A DNA stretch of 64,000 nt from Bugulina stolonifera. Lineage: Eukaryota; Bryozoa; Gymnolaemata; Cheilostomatida; Bugulidae. Location of the stretch: NCBI GenBank assembly GCA_935421135.1, contig OW285187.1, positions 34,784,818-34,848,817 of the forward strand, in the 5' to 3' direction. A program made the position numbers and the translations under genes. The notes under the pieces are model-generated. The model made no database searches and was not told where the DNA came from. It saw nothing but the letters and a program-made list of their open reading frames with translations. Positions within the stretch are counted from its first letter, which is position 1, and every line of letters starts with the position of its first letter. This document shows positions 1-13,100 of this stretch, one piece after another.

Positions 1-1105
1 AAATATTCACACACAAATGTCACAGTTTGAGTTCATTACTGCTCTTTCAACTAGAAGGTAACAGTAATTCTTTACTCTTATTATTTATATGAACTGAAAA
101 TAAGTGTTATTTTGTTGTTTGTGGAACAGAAACCGATAAGCTAACCTAATCATGAGTACACCTAGCATATTAATAGTTTGGAGACATTCCACAGATATAA
201 ATTAATTAAGTTTGAGTAGAATTAGCAGGTGAATCAGAAGAGGTATCTGAGTGGTACTAGGTACTACATTCAACCCTCTGCACACATGTTTTGTTTTACC
301 TGCAAGGGTCTGGCTATAGGAAACAGACGCTTACCACATGGTGAATTGCTATAAACTGCAGGTAATTCATAATATTATAGTCCTCACCTCAAGATTGAGC
401 TACATGTACATTGTATAATAGTTACTTAGTATTGTCTTTGATAGTTTGATGTAATAATATAATCAATACAATATCTCCTCTCTTAATCCCATAGACTCGC
501 AACCAATGAGAAGTTGTAAATCACAGGATTACCTCCATATTTATGTCATCTCTGATTGGGCAATCTGCACCACCAGCCTTAGCACTGTGTTGAAATCAAA
601 ATAATCATGTTTGGTGCGGCAAAATTTTAATCGCTTGATGAATCCGTGATTATTTTGTCCTGCAATTGTATCAAAATGGACAAGATTTACTTGTGTATCT
701 CTACTGGCAACAATTTTGTGAAATGTTCAAAAGTACAATCATGTAGCTGTAGCTCATAAACATCTATATGTAGTTATGCAACTATGGCTATAATTATGCC
801 GCCATGAGAGAATATTTATTCAGAATTTGGAATAATATGTTTTGCAACTGGCACCAATCAATACATTATTGTCTCCAAATAAACATTGTATTGTAGCAGG
901 ACTTGGTAGCTGGTCGGTAAATAGCTGCTCTCTCATTGGCTAGAAGGTGACGTGCAGACAACTGTAGATGGTGGCACACGCTGGATGATGGATGGGTTTT
1001 CTGGTTGTCATGTAGACTAGGGGAGGAGGAGCTGGTGAGAGCTGGAGATCAGTATACTGGTGGGAGAGCCACTGGTGGTAGACAGGCAAGAGTGCTGCAC
1101 TAAAT
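1..1105. other. Upstream intergenic region of the collagen gene
   Basis: AT-rich DNA in which I can support no gene. The last stretch should contain the promoter and 5' UTR of the collagen gene that starts at 1106, but I see no clear TATA box or initiator, so no promoter is placed. Confidence 0.4.
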
Positions 1106-1172
1106 ATGTGGTGGGGAATCCGCTGTGGATGTACTCTTAATTTCCTCTGCTTAGCGCTGGTCGCAGGGCAAG
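1106..1172 (+). CDS. Collagen gene exon 1: signal peptide
   Basis: The ATG opens a 22-residue leader with a hydrophobic core ([11 protein letters not shown]) and a likely cleavage site near AGQ. The exon ends at CAAG|GTAAGA in phase 1, which matches the phase-1 acceptor at 4590. This leader is what makes the first gene secreted. Confidence 0.75.
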
Positions 1173-4100
1173 GTAAGATACCATATACATGTATTAGACT
1201 TATGAGAATTATGTTATTTGCTGTAGAGATAGTAAACTTTCTAGTGTATTTACATATATGCAACGCCTCAGCAATGAGTAGAAAATCTCTCCTCTCCATC
1301 GGCACTAGCATGTTATATGCTGAATGTACATCATTTGCTGGGTGCAGAGCGAAATGGATTGTTCAAACCATAGGAATATGAGCTTGAATACGAAAAATGG
1401 ACTTTGGTTAATTCGCTTTACACACCATATTTTTATGCTCACAGTATCTACATGTATTTTCACATAATAATTAATATTGTGACTTCCTCTAAAAGAAGAA
1501 TTTATGTAGGTGGACTACATGTATCTTTAAACTGCCATCCTAAATTGGTTTTGGTAAACAAACCTGGAATAGAATGCTTTAAACCGCAGCCTTACTGCTT
1601 ACTCTCTTTCTGCATGCATAATCACAAAATGAATAAAATTAACAGAGGAAGATAAAACGTATCGTGGGACAATTTTTACAGTTAGTTCACCATCTTTATC
1701 CACATGTTTTACATAGACACAGGAACCTTATAGTTATCTTCTTCCAGGAGTACAGTAGACCCACATGCAAAGGTTACTAAATAATATACACTACAGTATT
1801 GGGAATGAAAACTTCATACACTTATATTGGGATATTTAGGACTACATTGATACCACATACTGTACTGGGCTACAAATCATAACTACCTCAACACCTACAC
1901 CTACATGTAGTATAGACCTAATCTACCACATGATTTAGTGTACACATGTACATGTATACTATATCTTGGTAATTCCAAATAGCTTTGGATTTATTATGTA
2001 TGATATAACCAGGGTATCCGCTTCCCTGCTAGCTCAGCAAAGAGCACCAGTTGCTTTAAATAGAGTCAATATTATCTAAATTGGGTCAAAAGCTAAACTA
2101 GTGTTGGAGTCACTGCTCTCCTTTACAGCTGAGAGCTGGTTCAAACACTGTAAATACTTTCTGTAATTTGGAGAGGAATAATTGACAGTAAATTAGACTT
2201 TTGGTTGGGATAACTGTCCAAAAGAAACCTTACTAAGCTGCTGTATAACCAGATACCTGATCGTCTAAAGCCATCAATATACCACATGGTACATTAGCGT
2301 GATTCAACACAAACGCTAATAAATTGTTACTGTGTTACCTGCCGCTACTCACTTTGCCAAAATCACAGAATATATAATCCAAGTCTATTTAATTATTAGC
2401 CTTAGCTCATAATTCCAAGTATAGCCTGCCAAATATTTGTTAAGTTTTAAGTGGACATTTGAATGATGTGATCTGGTTCAATGACCACGTGTATATTTGT
2501 CAATATAAATCACAGGGTAACACTCTAATATTTACACTTAAAACATTGTTTTAGTCATTCTGGTAAAACAGCCTTGTAATGCTCTCTTGAGTTCTGGACA
2601 TTATCGGATACGTGGTTTCTTTCAATCACTAAAATATTTTTACCAATACTATATCTACGGTACACCTTTTACCAATACTATATCTACAGTACACCATTTA
2701 CCAATACTATATCTACAGTACACCATTTACCAATACTATATCTACGGTACACCATTTACCAATGCCATATCTACTACAGTGCACCATTTACCAATATACC
2801 AGCTCTATAGTAAGTGGTTTCTCAGGCAGCAAAGTTTCCCAGCTTTTCATTCTACTCCTACAACAAGTGGTTATGCTACTGAAAGATATCCCCATAAATT
2901 ATGCTGGTTGTTTGGATCTAGTGTCAACCATGGTCTATATAGCTCCTGGTAATACTAGGGTCTTGTTGTCAACTAGATTACCATTTCAATTGTTTTTATG
3001 CTCGGTGTGGAATTCCTGTTTGAAGTGGTGCACAGCTCATGTGGCATTCTGTATATTACGATGCTAATTATAAACATGGAAGTGTGGAGACTGTTGCCAA
3101 GTCATGTATCATTTTAAAAGTTTTTTTATCAAACTTCTCTCCTCTGTGTGTGTAGGTGATATTAATTTAATATTTTAATCAGTTTTCCTCAGAGCCTTCA
3201 GGACGTACATGTGCACTGCATTCCGGTATAGTATCTAGATGGTACACACGATCACACAATCAAGTTGTTGCCTCAAACAATGAATATCTGGATTCCTCAA
3301 GTCAGATAGAATCTTGCTTACTTCCTGTTTTATTACATGCAGACAAACCGTGAGATTAGTTCTCACCTGTTGCTGGCAATGACTGTTCTACATGGTGCTA
3401 GACCTACTGTATAACCCCAGAGATGGACATTTATTGTTAATAGGCGTAATATTAATAATATGCCCTTATAAATGTGTAAAGCAATTTAATAAAGACGCTA
3501 ACAGGGCTATAAATCCTTGAGACTCTTTATCTTAGACTTTTTATAGCAAAGCTCTGTTTTATCATCAGGATTAGACTAATAAATCCACAGTTATTCATAA
3601 ATCCAACCTTAGAGTAGGACGGAGCCAGGGAGTATCAGTTAAACTGCTTGAGACTGTGGCCCAATCACCTAGATGATTTTATTATTATATCTAAGAGATG
3701 TGTAGGAGTAGTAGTGTGCTAGTAGAGTCAGCATAGAGTGTTAGTAGTAGACCAGTCTGCTGTTACACAAGTTAATAACTGAACAGGAAACACCAGTCCT
3801 GCTGTTCTGGTCAAGTCTATACTCTGGTCCATAGGAGAGCTGTAGGCCTACCTGTAGGCTTACCTGCAGACTTACCTGTAGGTTTACCTGTAGGCTCACC
3901 TGTAGGCCTACCTGTAGGTTTACCTGTAGGCTTACCTGTAGGTCTACCTGTAGGCCTACCTGTAGGTTTACCTGTAGGCTTACCTGTAGGCTTACCTGTA
4001 GGCCTATGTACTTATATGTCCATATATTATTATATCCACATGTACATTATGTATAGTAATCTACGCCCACCACAGCTTACTGAATGAAGTGATACACGAT

Positions 4101-7100
4101 ACTTATGTGGTACATCTACAATATTATATGACCACTGAGCTGTGGTTAATATGGTCTGTCCACTGTGCTAGGCAATTAGGTGTCGTAGAGGCCATAGGTT
4201 CAAATCCTTGCAGAAAACAACATCACATCTCCAATAGTATTCCCATGATGTGTACTACACAAGGTTGTACATTACATACAATGCACATAAATATAGGAGA
4301 CACCAAAGGTACAGGTATCAATATAGCAGTTCTGAAGTTGCCTTCTCTTGACTTTATTACATTATGGTTACCTTACATAGAATTCCCATGTGTAATCCTT
4401 ATTTGGTAGTCTCTGAAACCAGTTTATACTGTCGGCCTACCTACATGCAGTTTCGCAGAAGCTCTCCATAAATTTGATGTCAGGCTACACTTTCTTCCAC
4501 CAGCTGTACAACACTGCAACTATTCATACACTTTTATTATCTCGCATGAGATGGGATGATATACATATAGATTGTGTTTATACTTGCAGTTACAAAATGG
4601 GAGGTCCCAGACGGAGCCCTGTTTGCTGGTCACAATATAACAGCTAGATCTCGCTCTACTATAATAAAAGACAGAGCCAAGTCTTATGTAGATTTCAGTA
4701 TAAAACTACTACCTGGAGTACTACAGTTCTTTCAGTATTATATACATAACCCGTATGGAACGAGCGCTCCACACAGAGTAACATTTCAAATATGGCAGCT
4801 ACACTACCAGGACTACAGGAGTGCGACCAATGAGCTGCTCAATAGCTCCGTAACCTTACGGTACGAAATGGAGCACACCACTGGCACTCAGTCCGGTGTA
4901 TACAGTGTAAGTATACTTAGTACACAGTCTGATGTATACTATACAGTGTAAGTAGTCTGGTGCATACAGTGTAAGTAGTCTGGTATATACAGTGTAAGTA
5001 GTCTGGTGTATACAGTGTAAGTAGTCTGGTGTATACAGTGTAAGTAGTCTGGTGTATACAGTGTAAGTAGTCTGGTATATACAGTGTAAGTAGTCTGGTA
5101 TATACAGTGTAAGTAGTCTGGTGTATACAGTGTAAGTAGTCTGGTATATACAGTGTAAGTAGTCTGGTATATACAGTGTAAGTAGTCTGGTGTATACAGT
5201 GTAAGTAGTCTGGTGTATACAGTGTAAGTAGTCTGGTGTAAACAGTGTAAGTAGTTTGGTGTACACAGTGTAAGTAGTCTGGTGTAAACAGTGTAAGTAG
5301 TCTGGTATATACAGTGTAAGTAGTCTGGTATATACAGTGTAAGTAGTCTGGTGTATACAGTGTAAGTAGTCTGGTGTATACAGTGTAAGTAGTTTGGTGT
5401 ACACAGTGTAAGTAGTCTGGTGTATACAGTGTAAGTAGTCTGGTGTAAACAGTGTAAGTAGTTTGGTGTACACAGTGTAAGTAGTCTGGTGTACACAGTG
5501 TAAGTAGTCTGGTGTATACAGTGTAAGTAGTCTGGTGTAAACAGTGTAAGTAGTCTGGTGTATACAGTGTAAGTAGTCTGGTATATACAGTGTAAGTAGT
5601 CTGGTATATACAGTGTAAGTAGTCTGGTGTATACAGTGTAAGTAGTCTGGTGTATACAGTGTAAGTAGTCTGGTATATACAGTGTAAGTAGTCTGGTGTA
5701 CACAGTGTAAGTAGTCTGGTGTAAACAGTGTAAGTAGTCTGGTGTAAACAGTGTAAGTAGTCTGGTATATACAGTGTAAGTAGTCTGGTATATACAGTGT
5801 AAGTAGTCTGGTATATACAGTGTAAGTAGTCTGGTGTATACAGTGTAAGTAGTCTGGTGTATACAGTGTAAGTAGTCTGGTGTATACAGTGTAAGTAGTC
5901 TGGTGTATACAGTGTAAGTAGTCTGGTATATACAGTGTAAGTAGTCTGGTATATACAGTGTAAGTAGTCTGGTGTATACAGTGTAAGTAGTCTGGTGTAC
6001 ACAGTGTAAGTAGTCCGGTGTATACAGTGTAAGTATACTTAGTACACAGTCTGATGTATACTATACAGTGTAAGTAGTCTGGTATATACAGTGTAAGTAG
6101 TCTGGTATATACAGTGTAAGTAGGCCTACATTTAGCACATGGCTCATACTTGTACAGGTAAATGCTGTGAGTGTGTATACAGTTTAAGCTATGTGTTTTA
6201 TTTTATCTTTTGAGCCGACATAAATTGCTGGTATGGTAAGCAATATGAAAATAATTATGGTGCCTGTAATACTTATGGCAAATAGGTATAGTATACATGC
6301 ACATGTATGGGACTCTCAGACAACTTTTCTGTACCCTGACAAAACATTAGGTAGACCATTGCCTACATACATGTAGCTACGACATATATAACAGAGGGGT
6401 GCCTTCAGCCGGCAGTCAGAGAGCTGTCTTTCTACTGGTTGGTGTTATTCACTCTGTCAACCTGGAGACTAATTTTCTTGATTCTCTTTAGTGCAACCAC
6501 CAAAAGATTCTTTCCTTGTATTTTAGCAAGTGTAAGAATAAATAATTTAATTTTAGGCAAGAGTTATTTATCACACAGCTTACTTTAACTGTCAATGTGT
6601 CACTGGTTCTAACTGATAACAGTGAAATTTGTGACAACAGCATAATTAATAATGTGTCGCATATTTTGGAACAGGTTGTTGTTATAGCAACTGTTTATAC
6701 TTTATGTCTCTATATCAACTGCAATATTACATATTATATGAGTGCACATGAAAGATACATGCCCCAAGTGCTAGCATGCAGATTGTATAAAATATGTAAA
6801 TTGGCATCAGTGAAAGTTTATAACAGATGAAAAGAGCTTGGTGATACCTTTGGAAAAGGATCAACAACATTATTCTATTTGATAAGCCAGTTTCCAAGGG
6901 CAATACCATAGATATAATATAAGGGTAATGCACTAGAATCAGTCCCAATGTCTAGCTTCAGGGCATTTTATCTCCAATCTTAAATTAAATCTTGCAGTGC
7001 CATTTGCTCAACAAGTGCTATTTGTAATTAAATACCATATTTTTATGACTATAAAACTTCTTTATTTGTGAGTATTAAAGGCCTAATGTTAGAACAATCC

Positions 7101-10100
7101 GAGGTCTAATGTTATAATACCCTACATAATAATATATACTGTATATAAGGTATATAACACTATATATATTATACTGTATAAGGTATACAATGTACTGTAT
7201 AAGGTATATAATATACTGTATAAGGTATATAATATACTGTATAAGCTATATAATATACTGTATAAGGTATATAATATACTGTATAAGGTATATAATATAC
7301 TGTATAAGCTATATAATATACTGTATAAGGTATATAATATACTGTATAAGGTATAATATACTGTATAAGGTATATAATATACTGTATAAGCTATATAATA
7401 TACTGTATAAGGTATATAATATACTGTATAAGCTATATAATATACTGTATAAGGTATATAATATACTGTATAAGCTATATAATATGCTGTATAAGCTATA
7501 TAATATACTGTATAAGGTAAGGTATATAGCATACTGTATACTAGTGTATAGTGTATAAGGTATATGAATAGTGGACTGGCAATAAGCCCAAATACAGTTT
7601 GAAATCTGAACTGAGCACAGAGAATGGACTGGATTACCTAGCTTGTATGGAGTAGGCTGGATTACTATGCTTGTATAGAACAGGCTGGATTACTATGCTT
7701 GTATAGAGTGGGCTGGATTAGTGAGATTAACTAGCTATTTACATAATCTTAAGCTGCAATAAAAATGCATTTAATTATTATTATTGTTATTCCCATGCAC
7801 AATATATCATGTAGCATGTTCATTGTTAGGATACTAGTACATGTATACATATATTATGTAGTATGTTCATTGTTAGGATACTAGTACATGTATACATATT
7901 ATATCATGTAGTATGTTCATTGTTAGGATACTAGTACATGTATACATATATTATGTAGTATGTTCATTGTTAGGATACTAGTACATGTATACATATATTA
8001 TGTAGTATGTTCATTGTTAGGATACTAGTACATGTATACATATATTATGTAGTATGTTCATTGTTAGGATACTAGTACATGTATACATATTATATCATGT
8101 AGTATGTTCATTGTTAGGATACTAGTACATGTATACATATATTATGTAGTATGTTCATTGTTAGGATACTAGTACATGTATACATATTATATCATGTAGT
8201 ATGTTCATTGTTAGGATACTAGTACATGTATACATATATCATGTAGTATGTTCATTGTTAGGATACTAGTACATGTATACATATATTATGTAGTATGTTC
8301 ATTGTTAGGATACTAGTACATGTATACATATTATATCATGTAGTATGTTCATTGTTAGGATACTAGTACATGTATACATATTATATCATGTAGTATGTTC
8401 ATTGTTAGGATACTAGTACATGTATACATATTATATCATGTAGTATGTTCATTGTTAGGATACTAGTACATGTATACATATATTATGTAGTATGTTCATT
8501 GTTAGGATACTAGTACATGTATACATATTATATCATGTAGTATGTTCATTGTTAGGATACTAGTACATGTATACATATATTATGTAGTATGTTCATTGTT
8601 AGGATACTAGTACATGTATACATATATTATGTAGTATGTTCATTGTTAGGATACTAGTACATGTATACATATTATATCATGTAGTATGTTCATTGTTAGG
8701 ATACTAGTACATGTATACATATATTATGTAGTATGTTCATTGTTAGGATACTAGTACATGTATACATATATTATGTAGTATGTTCATTGTTAGGATACTA
8801 GTACATGTATACATATATTATGTAGTATGTTCATTGTTAGGATACTAGTACATGTATACATATTATATCATGTAGTATGTTCATTGTTAGGATACTAGTA
8901 CATGTATACATATTATATCATGTAGTATGTTCATTGTTAGGATACTAGTACATGTATACATATATCATGTAGTATGTTCATTGTTAGGATACTAGTACAT
9001 GTATACATATATCATGTAGTATGTTCATTGTTAGGATACTAGTACATGTATACATATATTATGTAGTATGTTCATTGTTAGGATACTAGTACATGTAGTA
9101 CATGTATACATATAATATTATGATGAAGAAAGAAAGAGAGAGGGGATAATAAAGTTATGTGCTGGAAAAGGAAATTAGAAATTAAACAATTATTAGCTCT
9201 GTGGAAATATCCTGTGTTATAGGAAACCACTCTGCTTACTGTGCGATAAATTGAATTACTTGGTAGATGAACCTCTAAAACTTTGGGAAAAGTTAGTTTG
9301 TTGTTTTTATAGCATTGACTCAGGACAAAACTGCTCTGTTCATATAATCATAATTGATTAAACTACATGACTGTATACTGTATGTAGACTACGAGTTATT
9401 CTCTCTGGATATCCTTGTATAGAATGCAGTTGTATACAAGCCTGATTTGTGTTACCTCACTGTATATTCTGTTGATGTAGATGATAGTTATTAGGTAGAA
9501 AGGTAAACAGCACTTTTACACCTTTTATATAACAACTAGCACTGTCTGTACATATCTATACATGGTACTATATTATACTTGAATGGTTATATTAGGCTCT
9601 AAGTCTAATCATATAACGGAACTAAACACCATTCACCACCGTAGAATATAATATATAAACATTATAAAGATAATATAATATAGGCCTATATACATGTACG
9701 TCATGTACATAAACACATCAACACAGCGCTTACATTAAATTAGACTAAAGGATATAATATTATGCTGGCAAATATGTGGTTAAGTGAAATAGCGTGTAAT
9801 TTGAGCAGAAATGGTAAAACACTACAATTGTAGTATTATTATAATGTACTTGTATATGCATTGGGAGAACAACCCCTAATGAAGTTGCCTACACCTGATG
9901 AAATTAGTATTGGGTTAGGGCTAGACCAATAGAGACTGTGGAGTTAGTTCACACTATTGACCTGTTATAGTATATTTATCTAAAATACTTAAAGGCTGAA
10001 ATTCATCATTCAACTCATGAATATTTTGCTAATAAAATTTCACATCAATCAAAATACTGACTGCTATACTTGATATGGTTATTATAATAACATAGATATA

Positions 10101-13100
10101 CAGTATATGATTTAAAAAGCCAAGGCCAGAGGTTAGTGACTTTTTGGCTTGTTTGGCCAAATCAACATTTTGTTGAGCCACAAGATTGCTGTGATGAAAA
10201 CCACGGGTACTTTAGGAAGAACACAGCTTGATTATAATAAAGTGTCATTACATTGTTTTTAAAAGCCAGCATTTTGTTACGAAATTATACCCCCTCCCGC
10301 CCATAACTGGTTTCAGGTTTACCCTCAGTCTACAGCCCATAGCACTGAGAGAGCATCTACAACTACAGGCAGGCACTTGGTACAATTATTACAAATATGG
10401 GAAACTATGCTAATTTATTCCTAGTCTGTAGATCTACAAGTGTAAGTGTCAGAGAGGTTCATGTACATGTAGTATTGTCTCATCCTTGTTTACTTACCAC
10501 TGTTGGATATTGGAAGGATTATACACATTATACAGTGTATCTGTATTTACATTGTGAAATAATTGTTATTGTATTTGTCTCTAGTAAAAATTACAACTAC
10601 TGCTTTGCAATACATGAACAACTCTGCAGAAAAACTAGGCTATCACAATTTGATTGATAGGGTTAGGTTCAAAGTTGTAAGTCAAAGTTTAGCAGCATCT
10701 GGATTCTACTGTAAGCGTGTGTGGTATGCTATGCTAATGTTTGTGTCCATATCACACATTCTACTGTAAGCGTGTGTGGTATGCTATACTAATGTTTGTG
10801 TCCATATCACAAATATGGTGTTGTAAACCTAATATTATTACATGTACAGTCGTGTAGAATTATGTGTGTTACCTTGTTCAGTGGGAGCACAAGACAGAGT
10901 GGCCCCCAGGTATAGTAGATGCACCAGTGGCAAAGCCACAGTAACTGGTCTGTATGCATACACTTGGTACTGCCACATAGGTTACATGTATATCATAGGC
11001 CTACTTGTACCAATGTACATGTATTTTATCGTCAATGCTGCAAGTGTAGCAATGGGTGCTATGTAGTATGTAATGATACTCGGTGGTGAACATACATGTA
11101 GATGTAATATAAACGTGTGTTTATATGTTTATGTACAAGTATAATATAGGCCTATAGTATACTTAATAGTGTTTATATTATTATATCTATGGCGGTGAAT
11201 GGTATTTAGTTCTGTACTGTTATATGGTTAGAGCCTAATATAATTATTCAAGTATAACATTGTACAATGTATATGTACAGATAGGCCTAGTTGTCATATT
11301 ATACATGTAAATAATAGCAGACACAGTATAATTACCTGATAATTATTGAAACCATTGGCATGATAATATGCATGTAAACATTACATTGTACATTTACTAT
11401 CACCAGATTGTAACTTTTAAGTGTGTCGTTTGTTGGACAGGTGCCAGTCTTAGATAGACCAAACATAAAAGATGGATACTTCCTTGGATTCCGTACATCT
11501 GGACTGATTATACCATTCACATCCGACCCCTCACCCGGCATATCCTCCGACAGGGTAACTCCAATCTTTGGAAACAGCCAGCCAGTGGTGGGAGAGAGGA
11601 GGGTGGCTCAACACCATGATGGAGACAGGATATGGTATTCTATCGGCGCTGTTATAGTCCCAGGTTAGTCTACAATTCCACTTTCCTGTCAGTTAATCAT
11701 CAGAAGACATCTATTCTGGTAGCGTCTCTCCAAGACTGGAGACCCGGGAGAAGTTACTAGAATGCCATATTTGTGGATTGTGGTTTAGTTTAAGCTATTA
11801 CTAAGTTTTCATCTCGACTCCACCTAATCTGTTTGGAAGTGACTAAGTTCAGGATTATATCAATAATCATAACAACTCTTCAGGGGGTTTTATAGCCTGG
11901 TTACCAAGGTCTCTTTGCAGATGTGTTCCCTTTATACATGTACATTTGCATATCTATTCACTGGTCCTACAAAGCAAGGACCCTTAGAGATTGTAGGGTA
12001 GTTATATTATTTATTACCTATTTGTATTATAGAATGCTTTTACATTAAAACAGAACACCAGCACCCTTTCCATGGGCACTAATAAGCTATTGATCATAAT
12101 TAGAAGTTGTCCTCTCCCAATTTATCTTCCTCTTCTCTTCACTTCTTGGGAGAAAAACGAAGGGGGAAGATAAATTGGGAGAGGACAACTTCTAATTATG
12201 ATTTATAGCTTATTAGTGCCCATGGCCCTTTCCCTTCACAGAGACATTGATGAGACGACTCCATATTCAATAATCTATTTCATTCTATTTTATAGTTATA
12301 ATAAGTGAAGAGACGGGTGAGAAGGACATGCAGATGATGTGTTACTATGGCTATGAGTGTGACTATTGTGAGTATACTCATAAAAATTATAAACAAACTA
12401 TTGTAATAATATAATGTTGTGATTTTATATTACATTATGATTATTTTATTATAATGTTATATTAATATTATGCCTAATAATATCGGTTCACTCAATGGTT
12501 TGGTGTCAGGTATCAGGCATAGAATCTTGAAGTGAGTAACATTTTATTAAGAATGTTTTAACACAGACCTGTGAGACTGCAACTCCTTGTACTTGTACAT
12601 GTATGTTATATCTCAGTTCACTATATTTGTACATTTGTACTCAGCTCAATATATTTGTACAGTATGTACATGCATGTACATGTATATGTATATGTACATG
12701 TATATGTATATGTACATGTATATGTATATGTACATGTATATGTATATGCACATGTATATGTATATGTACATGTACATATACATGTACATGTACATGTACA
12801 TGTACATGTACATGTACATGTACATGTACATGTACATGTACATGTATATGTACATGAATGTTGTAATCAAACTTCATCTACCAGCCAACTACAGTTTAAA
12901 ATGTAGCGGCACTTTATTACGTAATATAACTTACCTTATAACTAGTGTTCTGAACGTACTATTGTGGGTGAAAATTTTACTTTCAGCTCACAATGTTGGT
13001 GCTACGGGAGCCACTGGACCAGCTGGCCAGCCCGGGCAGACAGGCTCACTCGGCACCCCAGGTGTCAAAGGTGATACAGGTCTAGTTGGGCCTAAAGGGA

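Larger units (their letters stand above)
1173..4589 (+). other. Intron 1 of the collagen gene
   Basis: A 3.4-kb intron with no coding sequence I can support. It holds a five-copy repeat of about 30 bp (2642-2797), a 12-bp array (3842-4004) and a degraded tRNA-derived SINE fragment (4137-4214). Confidence 0.6.

Noticed and set aside
4856..6002. Long minus-strand open frames of tyrosine/leucine-rich repeats
   Set aside because: They lie wholly in the 23-bp minisatellite. The same peptide repeat appears in all three minus frames because the unit has no stops on that strand.
7122..7558. Repeat-peptide frames on both strands
   Set aside because: The 21-bp unit is a multiple of 3 without stops, so frames stay open by arithmetic.
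12571..12906. Frames rich in His-Val or Met-Tyr
   Set aside because: ACATGT simple-sequence tract in collagen intron 5, not coding.
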